DNA of 14,804 bases from Opitutales bacterium (GTDB lineage Bacteria; Verrucomicrobiota; Verrucomicrobiia; Opitutales; T3Sed10-336): positions 1-14,804 of the forward strand of contig SLOW01000312.1 in NCBI GenBank assembly GCA_007132315.1. Direction: 5' to 3'. The notes under the pieces are model-generated. The model searched no databases. It was given only the letters and a program-made list of their open reading frames with translations, and was not told the origin of the DNA. Position numbers and translations under genes: made by a program. This document shows positions 5,373 to 11,830 of this stretch, one piece after another. Position 1 is the stretch's first letter. Each line of letters starts with the position of its first letter.

Positions 5373-6563
5373 ATGGAGAATTGTCGCCCACCGCGATGGG
5401 ATTCGCCAATGACCGTATTGATCAACATCCTCGAAATTTCCCTCGAAGTAGCGCCCTGGCTGCTCGGGGGTCTGGTGATCGCCGGACTGATCAAGGCCTG
5501 GATCCCGGAGGCGCGATTGGCAGGTTGGCTGGGAGGCACCGGCCTCGGACCGATCGCCCGCGGCGCGGTTTTCGGAGCGCCCCTGCCCCTGTGTTCCTGC
5601 GGGGCGATTCCGGCGGGCGTCACCCTGCACCGCGGTGGCGCCTCGCGCGGCGCCACCACCGCTTTCATGGTCGGAACTCCGGGAATCGGGATCGATTCGG
5701 TGGCGCTGACCTACGCGCTTATGGGACCGTTTATGGCAATCGTTCGTCCTTTGGGTGCCGTGGCGAGCGCTATCGCCACCGGCTTGCTGGTGGCCGGGAT
5801 TCCGGAGCGCTTCGTTCGTAATGATATGAAGGATAGACGGTCTTGTGACCATCGCTACGCTCCTCCCGGGCCGGAAATCGCCATAGCGAATCGGCCACGC
5901 GGATTCGATCAAGCGGACCTCCCGCCGCAGGCAGCAGGAAGCCCTCCCTGCTGCAGTGAAACCGGCAATGTGACTGAAACCGCGATTCCGGACGCTCCCG
6001 CAAAGAATCTCTCCGCGTTGAGTCGAACCGTGGCCGGCGTGCGCTACACCTTCACCGATGTCCTGAACGACATCGGACCGTGGATGCTTCTGGGTCTCGG
6101 CCTCGCCGGTGTTCTCGTCACGTGGATACCCCCGGAAACGTTGGCCGATTACGGGGGCGGCTGGACGGCTATGCTGGTTATGGCGGTCATCGGCATTCCC
6201 CTTTACCTCTGCGCGCAGGCCGCCACGCCGATCGCCGCGGCCATGATTGTGGCCGGCGTATCCCCGGGAACCGCCTTCGTCTTCCTGCTTGCAGCGCCTA
6301 TGACCAGCCTCGCCACCCTGGCCGTCCTGCGGCGCGAATTCGGTCTCGCACCGGTCTTTGTGTTTGTCGTCGCGATCGCCGCAACCGCCCTCCCGGCCGG
6401 GCTGATCGTCGACGCCGCAACCGTGTATTTTTCGGTCAACGTCGCCGCCCAGGCAGGTGAAGCCGCCGAGGTTTTTGGCAAACCAATTGAGTACCTCGCC
6501 CTATTCGCTTTGGTCATGCTTGCTGTGCCACCGGTACAACACCGCCTGTTTGGCAACGGATAG
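5373..6563 (+). CDS. Metal-efflux permease, ArsP/SO_0444 family (DUF318)
   Basis: This 396-aa polytopic membrane protein is made of two homologous four-helix halves. Half one has G-A-P-L-P-L-C-S-C-G-A-I-P-A-G (68-82, with C74 and C76) and R-G-A-T-T-A-F-M-V-G-T-P. Half two has G-I-P-L-Y-L-C-A-Q-A-A-T-P-I-A-A-A and G-T-A-F-V-F-L-L-A-A-P-M-T-S. These are the conserved pore motifs of the ArsP_1/DUF318 permease family, which exports organoarsenicals or, in the SO_0444 branch, Cu/Zn ions. The halves are joined by a long hydrophilic loop (about 150-212) with C158, H160 and C193-C194, typical of a cytoplasmic metal-binding linker. The start is set by GGAGG at 5361-5365. It lies 323 bp upstream of the ECF-ArsS operon, so arsenic-related export is plausible but not proven. 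Confidence 0.88.
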   Translation: MENCRPPRWDSPMTVLINILEISLEVAPWLLGGLVIAGLIKAWIPEARLAGWLGGTGLGPIARGAVFGAPLPLCSCGAIPAGVTLHRGGASRGATTAFMVGTPGIGIDSVALTYALMGPFMAIVRPLGAVASAIATGLLVAGIPERFVRNDMKDRRSCDHRYAPPGPEIAIANRPRGFDQADLPPQAAGSPPCCSETGNVTETAIPDAPAKNLSALSRTVAGVRYTFTDVLNDIGPWMLLGLGLAGVLVTWIPPETLADYGGGWTAMLVMAVIGIPLYLCAQAATPIAAAMIVAGVSPGTAFVFLLAAPMTSLATLAVLRREFGLAPVFVFVVAIAATALPAGLIVDAATVYFSVNVAAQAGEAAEVFGKPIEYLALFALVMLAVPPVQHRLFGNG

Positions 6564-6784
6564 GAATCCCGGACGCAACGCGATAATACTGTCATTTTTT
6601 GGTTGGACATTTGGAACGCCCACACCTTATCGCTCTCCATAAACGCCTGAAAAAACTCCTTCGAATCCCGCTCGCGCTTCACCGGTGTCAGTTACCGTTT
6701 ACACATTCGTGCCGGCAGTGATTCATTTCAATCTCTCGCTCAGGGGAACAATGACGGACGGGAATTCTGATTTTCAGGTCCATT
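6564..6784. other. Intergenic stretch after the permease gene
   Basis: No gene is recognisable. A short minus-strand frame (about 6560-6682) looks protein-like in composition but matches no family I know. There is a T-run at about 6595-6600 without a preceding strong stem. Confidence 0.4.
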
Positions 6785-6820
6785 CCGGAACGATTCATTC
6801 CGTGATCATGAATATTCCGG
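6785..6820. promoter_or_regulatory. Imperfect hairpin upstream of the sigma factor gene
   Basis: CCGGAA-CG-ATTCAT (6785-6798) pairs with ATGAAT-A-TTCCGG (6808-6820) around a 9-nt loop, giving two 6-bp stems separated by a small asymmetric bulge. It lies about 70-100 bp before the sigma start. It could be an operator or part of the leader RNA, and its right arm overlaps the left arm of a second inverted repeat (6817-6871). Confidence 0.4.
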
Positions 6821-6871
6821 CGGACAATGAGTGAATCAACCCGGTTTTTTTGGGAATAGGCCGTCCGCCGG
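6817..6871. repeat. 9-bp inverted repeat overlapping the upstream hairpin
   Basis: CCGGCGGAC (6817-6825) and GTCCGCCGG (6863-6871) are perfect complements 37 nt apart. The spacer holds a 10-codon open frame (ATG 6827 to TAG 6857) containing a seven-T run. Because 6817-6820 also belong to the hairpin at 6785-6820, the two foldings exclude each other. Confidence 0.35.
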
Positions 6872-6886
6872 CGCGTCTCACTGTCA

Positions 6887-7429
6887 GTGAATCAGGACAC
6901 GGAATTTGCGAATCTCGTGCGGGAGTGGTATGACCCGCTTTACCGGTTCGCGTACTCTCTGTGCGGGAGCCGGGAGGACGCACTGGACCTGACCCAGAAC
7001 ACGTTCCTCAAGTGGGCCCGCAAAGGACATCTCCTGAAGAAGCATCACCGGGTCAAGACCTGGTTGTTCACCGTTCTTTATCGGGAATTCCTGGATCAGG
7101 CCCGGCACCGGAAAAAATTTCCAAATCTCGAACTCAAGGAGGAGATACTGCCGGATGCCGGAACGGGACAGGCCCGCGAGCGCGTCGATTCCCGGGCGGC
7201 GGTGAACGCCCTGGCCCGCCTGGAGGAGGACTTTCGGGCGCCCCTGGCGCTGTTTTACTTTGAACATCATTCCTACGCCGAAATCGCCGACGTACTGGAC
7301 ATTCCGATTGGAACGGTCATGTCGCGCATCCGGCGCGGCAAGGACCGCTTGCGCCGGCACCTGCGGGGGAGTCGCGAGACCGGCGAAGGCGACGTCGTAC
7401 CCTTTCCCAGGAAGCAGTCACAGTCATGA
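6887..7429 (+). CDS. ECF-type RNA polymerase sigma factor
   Basis: This 180-aa protein has the two-domain layout of extracytoplasmic-function sigma factors. Region 2 (about 10-75) includes Y-D-P-L-Y-R-F-A-Y-S-L-C-G, A-L-D-L-T-Q-N-T-F-L-K-W and W-L-F-T-V-L-Y-R, which bind core polymerase and the -10 element. Region 4 (about 108-158) includes R-A-P-L-A-L-F-Y-F-E-H-H-S-Y-A-E-I-A and I-P-I-G-T-V-M-S-R-I-R-R-G-K, the helix-turn-helix that binds the -35 element. The start is GTG 6887, since an in-frame upstream ATG (6827) is cut off by TAG 6857. No Shine-Dalgarno sequence is seen, and a 13-bp palindrome TCACTGTCAGTGA (6878-6890) covers the start codon. It overlaps the anti-sigma gene by 4 nt (ATGA), the classic sign of a sigma/anti-sigma pair. 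Confidence 0.93.
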   Translation: MNQDTEFANLVREWYDPLYRFAYSLCGSREDALDLTQNTFLKWARKGHLLKKHHRVKTWLFTVLYREFLDQARHRKKFPNLELKEEILPDAGTGQARERVDSRAAVNALARLEEDFRAPLALFYFEHHSYAEIADVLDIPIGTVMSRIRRGKDRLRRHLRGSRETGEGDVVPFPRKQSQS

Positions 7430-8181
7430 ACAACGAAGAAGCACGTCAAATTTTGAGCGCGTACCGTCCGGGCGGCGGCGATGCGGGGGATCCGCACATC
7501 CGGGAGGCACTGGACCAGGCCCGCCGCGATCCGGAACTCGCGCGTTGGTTTGAGCAGCAAAAGCGTTTCGACACGGAAATGGCGGAAGCGCTTCGAGATA
7601 TTCCCGTTCCCACCGACGGGCGCGCGAATACTCTGAATGCGGCGCGCCTCGAAAACCGTGGACGCAAGCGCTTTCCGGTCTCGCTCGGCGGACTGGCCGC
7701 GGCGGTGGTGCTCCTGGCCGGAATGGCCGCCGTTTACTGGGCGACGCTGCACGACCGGAGCGCCGTGCGGATGGTGGAAAACACCGGAATGGACGGTTTT
7801 ATCGAAATGGCGTCCTCGGCCATGCCCTTTTCTCATCGCGCGGACTCGTTCAGCGAGTTGCACACCTGGCTTCAACTACGCGGTTCGCCCGTCCCGGCGA
7901 CGGTTCCCGAGGCTCTGGCCGGTGCGGGAGCTCTGGGCTGCACCGTTTTCCAGGACCCGGACGGGGGTGAAATCAGTCTCGTGTGCCTGATGCGGGACGG
8001 GGAAGCGGTCCACTTGTTCGTCATGCGGGCCGACACGCCGCTGCTGGCCGGTTTTCCTCGCGGGGAATGGCAGGCCAGGGAAGGGTGGAATGCCTATACC
8101 TGGGGAGAACAGGACCGCAGGTACCTGCTTATGAGCCGGGCGCCTCGTCAAGAAATGGAGAATTGGATCGATGACGCGTAG
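7426..8181 (+). CDS. Membrane-anchored anti-sigma factor (putative)
   Basis: This 251-aa protein has an N-terminal cytoplasmic domain (1-83) beginning A-R-Q-I-L-S-A-Y-R-P-G-G-G-D-A-G-D-P, then D-P-E-L-A-R-W-F-E-Q-Q-K. One membrane helix (84-106, G-L-A-A-A-V-V-L-L-A-G-M-A-A-V) follows, then an exterior domain of about 145 residues. No HxxxCxxC zinc anti-sigma motif is present, so it is not a ZAS protein. The N-terminal pattern recurs next to ECF sigma genes in Verrucomicrobia. The start overlaps the sigma gene by 4 nt, which supports an anti-sigma role: it would hold the sigma factor at the membrane until a signal reaches the outer domain (two Cys, C164 and C179, in C-T-V-F and V-C-L-M). The role is inferred from position and topology. 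Confidence 0.8.
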   Translation: MNNEEARQILSAYRPGGGDAGDPHIREALDQARRDPELARWFEQQKRFDTEMAEALRDIPVPTDGRANTLNAARLENRGRKRFPVSLGGLAAAVVLLAGMAAVYWATLHDRSAVRMVENTGMDGFIEMASSAMPFSHRADSFSELHTWLQLRGSPVPATVPEALAGAGALGCTVFQDPDGGEISLVCLMRDGEAVHLFVMRADTPLLAGFPRGEWQAREGWNAYTWGEQDRRYLLMSRAPRQEMENWIDDA

Positions 8182-8317
8182 GACGAGCATTCAACCAAGC
8201 CACCTACACGATCCTCGCGCGCGGGCCGCCGCGATGGGCGTGAACCGGAGCCGGTGGTCCGCGGCCACGGGTTGGCCCGGCGGACGCGTTTTGCCAAGAC
8301 TGAATGTTTTGAACAAT

Positions 8318-9130
8318 ATGAATACAATGAAAAAGTACACTGACTTGCTGTTGCGCATCGTTGCCCGACGTCTGAACCGAGCTGCGCCGCACGACGGCAG
8401 GAGTTTTAAACAAGCGGCGACTCCGGATGGCCCGGGATTCGCGTCATACAGACGGCTTTCTCACCGATGCAATGCAACCCGACACCGGGATCGCACGCCG
8501 ACCTTCCGCCCGCGGTTTCTGGCGAATGTTGTGGTCCTGGGAGGCCTGCTGGCCGGAATTCCGACTCTTGGTGCTGCGGCGGACGATGAATGGAAGCGGG
8601 TCGGCGACCAGATCCCGGACGCGGAGCTCAGAACCGCGGACAACGAACCGTTTTCCCTCCGCGAAGAGGTTTCGGAACAACCGACCCTGCTCGTTTTTTA
8701 TCGCGGCGGCTGGTGCCCGTTCTGCACCGCTCACCTGCGTGAGCTCGCCGGCGTGGAGGAGGAGATCCGGGAAATGGGGATCCGGATCATCGGAATCAGC
8801 CCGGATCGTCCCGGAAAGGTAAAAGAAAGCCGGGAATCGGGCGACTTCGCGTATCTGCTGTTGTCCGACAGCGACATGGACGCCGCCCGGGGCTTCGGGA
8901 TCGCATTCCAGGTGGAGCCGGAGCTTGTCCGTACCTACAAGGAGGACCACGGTATCGACCTCGAAGCGGACTCGGGCAGGGATCACCACTTGCTTCCCCA
9001 TCCCGCCGTATTTGTCATCGATACCGAGGGGGTCATCCGCTACGCTGATGTCAACCCCGACTACCGGGAGCGGTTGCCCGGGGAAGAACTCATCGAGGCA
9101 GCGAAATCCGTCGCGGAAACGGCTCGGTAA
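8318..9130 (+). CDS. Exported peroxiredoxin-like (AhpC/TSA) protein
   Basis: A thioredoxin-fold domain of the AhpC/TSA class occupies about residues 90-270. Its active site F-Y-R-G-G-W-C-P-F-C-T-A-H-L (C133, C136) is followed by I-I-G-I-S-P-D-R-P-G-K and P-H-P-A-V-F-V-I-D-T-E-G. Such peroxiredoxin-like proteins reduce peroxides or act as thiol oxidoreductases. A hydrophobic stretch at about 68-88 (A-N-V-V-V-L-G-G-L-L-A-G-I-P-T-L-G-A-A-A) looks like a signal peptide or anchor, so the domain should sit outside the cytoplasm. The start is uncertain: ATG 8318 gives 270 aa without a ribosome binding site, while ATG 8171 has GGAG 10 nt upstream, overlaps the anti-sigma gene by 11 nt and gives 319 aa. 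Either way, at least 65 residues precede the signal-like segment, which is unusual. The arsS gene follows after 5 nt. Confidence 0.85.
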   Translation: MNTMKKYTDLLLRIVARRLNRAAPHDGRSFKQAATPDGPGFASYRRLSHRCNATRHRDRTPTFRPRFLANVVVLGGLLAGIPTLGAAADDEWKRVGDQIPDAELRTADNEPFSLREEVSEQPTLLVFYRGGWCPFCTAHLRELAGVEEEIREMGIRIIGISPDRPGKVKESRESGDFAYLLLSDSDMDAARGFGIAFQVEPELVRTYKEDHGIDLEADSGRDHHLLPHPAVFVIDTEGVIRYADVNPDYRERLPGEELIEAAKSVAETAR

Positions 9131-9135
9131 TAGTT

Positions 9136-10131
9136 ATGCCATTACAAACCGAACAAGCACCCGCCGCCCGACCCCGTCTGGACACGTTTCAGGCGACCTT
9201 GGCGGACCATGGCAAAAGATTGACCCGGTCCGCACCGAGCGTCCTGCAGATCAACGTGGGAAAAATCTGTAACCTCACATGCATCCACTGCCACGTGAAC
9301 GCGGGCCCAAAGCGCAAGGAGATCATGTCCGGCGAGACCGTCGATCGCATCCTTGCCTGGCTGGAGGCGACTCCGTTGGAGACCGTTGACCTGACCGGCG
9401 GCGCGCCGGAAATGATTCCCGATTTCCGGCGTCTGGTGGACCGGGTCCACACCATGGGACTGCATGTGATCGACCGCTCGAATCTGACCATTCTTCTCGA
9501 GCCGGGTTACGAGGATTTGCCGGAGTTTTTCGCCGAGCGCGGGATCGAAATAACCGCCTCCATGCCCTGTTACAGTCCCGACAACGTCACCAAACAACGG
9601 GGAGAAGGTGTATTCGACGCCAGCATACAGGCCCTTCAACGGTTGAACGCTCTCGGGTACGGTCGACATAAAAAGCTCCCACTGAACCTGGTGTACAATC
9701 CGCTGGGAGCCAGTCTTCCACCCGAACAGGAGGAACTGGAAGCGGATTACAAGCGGGAACTGAAGACGCATTTCGATATCGATTTCCACCACCTCTATAC
9801 CATCACCAACATTCCCATTTCGCGCTTCGCCGCCTACCTCAAACACAACGGTCAACTTGAAGACTACATGCGGTTGCTGGTGGAAAACTTCAACCCGGCT
9901 TCGGTGGACAGCCTGATGTGCCGGGACACGATCAATGTCGATTGGCTGGGCAACGTGTACGATTGCGACTTCAATCAGCAGATCGGACTCACACTCGGCA
10001 ACCGGGCCGGTCCTTACAAACTCTGGGATCTCGATCTCGACACCTTTCGCAACCTGCCCATCCGCACCGGCTCCCACTGCTTCGGCTGTACGGCCGGACA
10101 CGGCTCCAGTTGCGGCGGCGCCCTGGTGTGA
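9136..10131 (+). CDS. arsS: Arsenosugar biosynthesis radical SAM protein ArsS
   Basis: This 331-aa protein is a radical S-adenosylmethionine enzyme that transfers the 5'-deoxyadenosyl group to methylated arsenic in arsenosugar formation. The [4Fe-4S] motif is C45-N-L-T-C49-I-H-C52, preceded by L-Q-I-N-V-G-K-I. D-L-T-G-G-A-P-E-M is the G-G-x-P-E SAM-binding motif. The DUF3641-type C-terminal part holds extra cysteines: M-P-C-Y-S, L-M-C-R-D, V-Y-D-C-D-F and the terminal C315-F-G-C318-T-A-G-H-G-S-S-C326-G-G. The family is called a (seleno)protein because some members carry selenocysteine; here all positions are Cys. It is placed 5 nt after the peroxiredoxin gene and 10 nt before a TIGR04283-type glycosyltransferase, the standard partner. 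The start ATG 9136 lacks a clear ribosome binding site and is probably reached by coupling. No ArsM is in the window. Confidence 0.93.
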   Translation: MPLQTEQAPAARPRLDTFQATLADHGKRLTRSAPSVLQINVGKICNLTCIHCHVNAGPKRKEIMSGETVDRILAWLEATPLETVDLTGGAPEMIPDFRRLVDRVHTMGLHVIDRSNLTILLEPGYEDLPEFFAERGIEITASMPCYSPDNVTKQRGEGVFDASIQALQRLNALGYGRHKKLPLNLVYNPLGASLPPEQEELEADYKRELKTHFDIDFHHLYTITNIPISRFAAYLKHNGQLEDYMRLLVENFNPASVDSLMCRDTINVDWLGNVYDCDFNQQIGLTLGNRAGPYKLWDLDLDTFRNLPIRTGSHCFGCTAGHGSSCGGALV

Positions 10132-10141
10132 TTGTTGCGAT

Positions 10142-10861
10142 ATGACGAAAAACCGATCCTGTGGCGAAACCACCGCTCCGCGACTGTCGATTGTCATCCC
10201 CGCGCTTAACGAAGAAGCGCTCATCGGTGAGACACTGAAAAGCATCGACCGGGACCTGGAGACGGAAGTCATCGTAGCGGACGCGGGCAGCACCGACGCC
10301 ACCCGTCATCATGCCGAGGCCGCGGGAGCGCGCGTCCTGCGGGCGAAACCCGGCCGGGCGGCGCAGATGAACTCCGGCGCGGCCGCCGCTCGAGGAGAGA
10401 TCCTGCTGTTTCTGCACGCGGACACGCGGTTGCCTCCCGGATATGCGGAACAGGTCAAAGAAGTTTTGCACCGGCCCGGCGTCGTCGCCGGAGCGTTTCT
10501 CCTGGGATTCGATGATCCCCGTATAAGCCTGCGCCTGGTGGCCGCCGGCGCGAACCTCCGGTCGCGATTCCGGCAGTTGCCCTATGGCGACCAGGCGCTT
10601 TTCGTCCGCAAAGACGTCTTTGCCGAATCCGGCGGCTTTCGTCAGTTGCCGGTGATGGAAGACTACGAGTGGACGCGACGTCTCCGGCGCATGGGGCGCA
10701 TTGCGCTGGCCCCCGGGCTCGTGACCTCGTCCGCCCGTCGATGGTTGCTCCACGGCGTTTTCCGAACCACCCTCACCCACCAACTTATGCTGTGGGGGTG
10801 GAAACTGGGTGTATCGCCCGAACGCCTGACCCGCTGGCGACCCAGGGGAAAAACGAAATAA
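10142..10861 (+). CDS. TIGR04283 family arsenosugar biosynthesis glycosyltransferase
   Basis: This 239-aa family 2 glycosyltransferase starts at ATG 10142; the frame is open far upstream, but that part overlaps arsS in another frame. The GT-A fold shows L-S-I-V-I-P-A-L-N-E-E (15-25), V-A-D-A-G-S-T-D-A-T, A-A-Q-M-N-S-G-A and L-F-L-H-A-D-T-R-L-P, where H-A-D-T is the metal/nucleotide-sugar site. Y-G-D-Q-A-L-F-V-R, P-V-M-E-D-Y-E-W-T-R-R-L-R and T-S-S-A-R-R-W then follow as signatures of the TIGR04283 family, which accompanies arsS. It probably handles the glycosyl or glycerol part of arsenosugars, but the reaction is not experimentally settled. A C-terminal hydrophobic stretch (L-T-H-Q-L-M-L-W-G-W) may touch the membrane. 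It lies 10 nt after arsS and 29 nt before the TVP38 gene, so it belongs to the same operon. Confidence 0.91.
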   Translation: MTKNRSCGETTAPRLSIVIPALNEEALIGETLKSIDRDLETEVIVADAGSTDATRHHAEAAGARVLRAKPGRAAQMNSGAAAARGEILLFLHADTRLPPGYAEQVKEVLHRPGVVAGAFLLGFDDPRISLRLVAAGANLRSRFRQLPYGDQALFVRKDVFAESGGFRQLPVMEDYEWTRRLRRMGRIALAPGLVTSSARRWLLHGVFRTTLTHQLMLWGWKLGVSPERLTRWRPRGKTK

Positions 10862-10890
10862 ATCCGACACCCGCTCGTCGAATCTTGTAT

Positions 10891-11631
10891 ATGACAACCA
10901 AAGCCGCCGTGCAGAATACCAAGCGAAGCAATCTTATCAAGCTGGCCGTCCTGGCACTGGTGCTCGTCGGACTCTTATTATCGAGCCGTTTTCTGCCGGT
11001 CGGCGCGTGGCTCCAGGCGTTCAACAGCTGGGTCGGAGACCTCGGGGTGGCCGGGGTGGCCCTGTTCGCGGTAATATACGCCTTGGCTACGGTGCTGATG
11101 CTTCCGGGCGCGATTTTCTCGCTGGGCGCGGGATTCGCCTTCGGGCTCGGTTGGGGATTTGTCGCGGTAGTGGCCGGCGCGACCACCGGCGCCGCGCTGG
11201 CGTTTCTCATCGGACGCTTTTTGGCGCGCGACAAGATTGAATCCATGACCCGCGACCAGCCGAAGTTCCGGGCCTTGGATAACGCCATTGGCCGAAAAGG
11301 AGCCCGCCTGATTTTTCTCCTCCGCCTCAGTCCGCTGATTCCGTTTAATTTGAGCAACTTCTTTTACGGCCTTACCGCGGTGCGGTTCTGGCCGTACGTT
11401 TTCGCCAGCGGAATCGGAATGATGCCGGGGATACTCGTCTATGTTTACCTCGGCACGCTCGGACACGCCGGGCTCGAAACGGCGGCGGGTGCCGAAACCG
11501 AACGCACGCCATTGGAATGGACGCTACTGGTGGTCGGATTGATCGCGACCCTGGCGGTCACGATCTGGATCTCCAGGATCGCTCGCCAGGCCCTGTGCGA
11601 AGCAGAAAAAGTACCGGAGACTGTGTTGTAA
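10891..11631 (+). CDS. TVP38/TMEM64 family membrane protein (SNARE-associated/DedA-like)
   Basis: This 246-aa protein has several membrane helices: about 17-31, 50-75, 80-105, 145-205 and 210-232. The VTT-domain core is present: L-P-G-A-I-F-S-L-G-A-G-F-A-F-G-L-G-W-G, the G-A-T-T-G-A-A-L-A-F-L-I-G-R segment and L-R-L-S-P-L-I-P-F-N-L-S-N-F-F-Y-G, with the re-entrant helices and Arg typical of the DedA/VTT superfamily of lipid scramblases and ion-coupled transporters. ATG 10891 is chosen because it immediately precedes a basic N-terminus and the first helix; longer readings overlap the glycosyltransferase. Its place as last gene of the sigma-ArsS operon suggests a role in moving a lipid-linked or arsenic-bearing product across the membrane. 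That is an inference. Confidence 0.9.
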   Translation: MTTKAAVQNTKRSNLIKLAVLALVLVGLLLSSRFLPVGAWLQAFNSWVGDLGVAGVALFAVIYALATVLMLPGAIFSLGAGFAFGLGWGFVAVVAGATTGAALAFLIGRFLARDKIESMTRDQPKFRALDNAIGRKGARLIFLLRLSPLIPFNLSNFFYGLTAVRFWPYVFASGIGMMPGILVYVYLGTLGHAGLETAAGAETERTPLEWTLLVVGLIATLAVTIWISRIARQALCEAEKVPETVL

Positions 11632-11786
11632 GCAATACAGGCGCCGCACGCGACTCCTTCGGGTCCCTACAGGAGGAATCTCCTACACCGACCGAGGCCG
11701 ACAGATCAGCGTGCTTTCGCCTTCCACTGCCGCCTTCGCATTACCGTCACGACTATTTTCCAAAAAATTTCAACTTACCCCTATTT

Positions 11787-11830
11787 AGCATTCCGCCGGA
11801 CTTGGGTTAGCCCAAGTCCGGCGGAATGCT
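11787..11830. terminator. Perfect 20-bp inverted repeat with TTAG loop
   Basis: AGCATTCCGCCGGACTTGGG (11787-11806) is followed by a 4-nt loop TTAG (11807-11810) and its exact complement (11811-11830). The minus-strand methyltransferase gene ends within it, with its TAA in the loop. On the minus strand it is followed, after about 18 nt, by an A/T-rich run containing TTTTTT (11762-11767). It lies between convergent genes, so a bidirectional terminator is plausible, although no T-run directly follows the stem. Confidence 0.6.

Noticed and set aside
6560..6682. Protein-like minus-strand frame after the permease
   Set aside because: The only longer reading runs antisense into the permease gene, and no family is recognised. 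Probably chance.
9935..10141. Longer N-terminus for the glycosyltransferase
   Set aside because: The added 69 residues overlap the conserved 3' end of arsS and look non-native. ATG 10142 is 10 nt after the arsS stop and fits the family start.
9142..10302. 386-codon open frame on the minus strand
   Set aside because: It lies opposite arsS and the glycosyltransferase start, both with clear family motifs.
10669..10890. Longer N-terminus for the TVP38/TMEM64 protein
   Set aside because: It overlaps the glycosyltransferase in another frame. ATG 10891 starts a basic segment and the first membrane helix.
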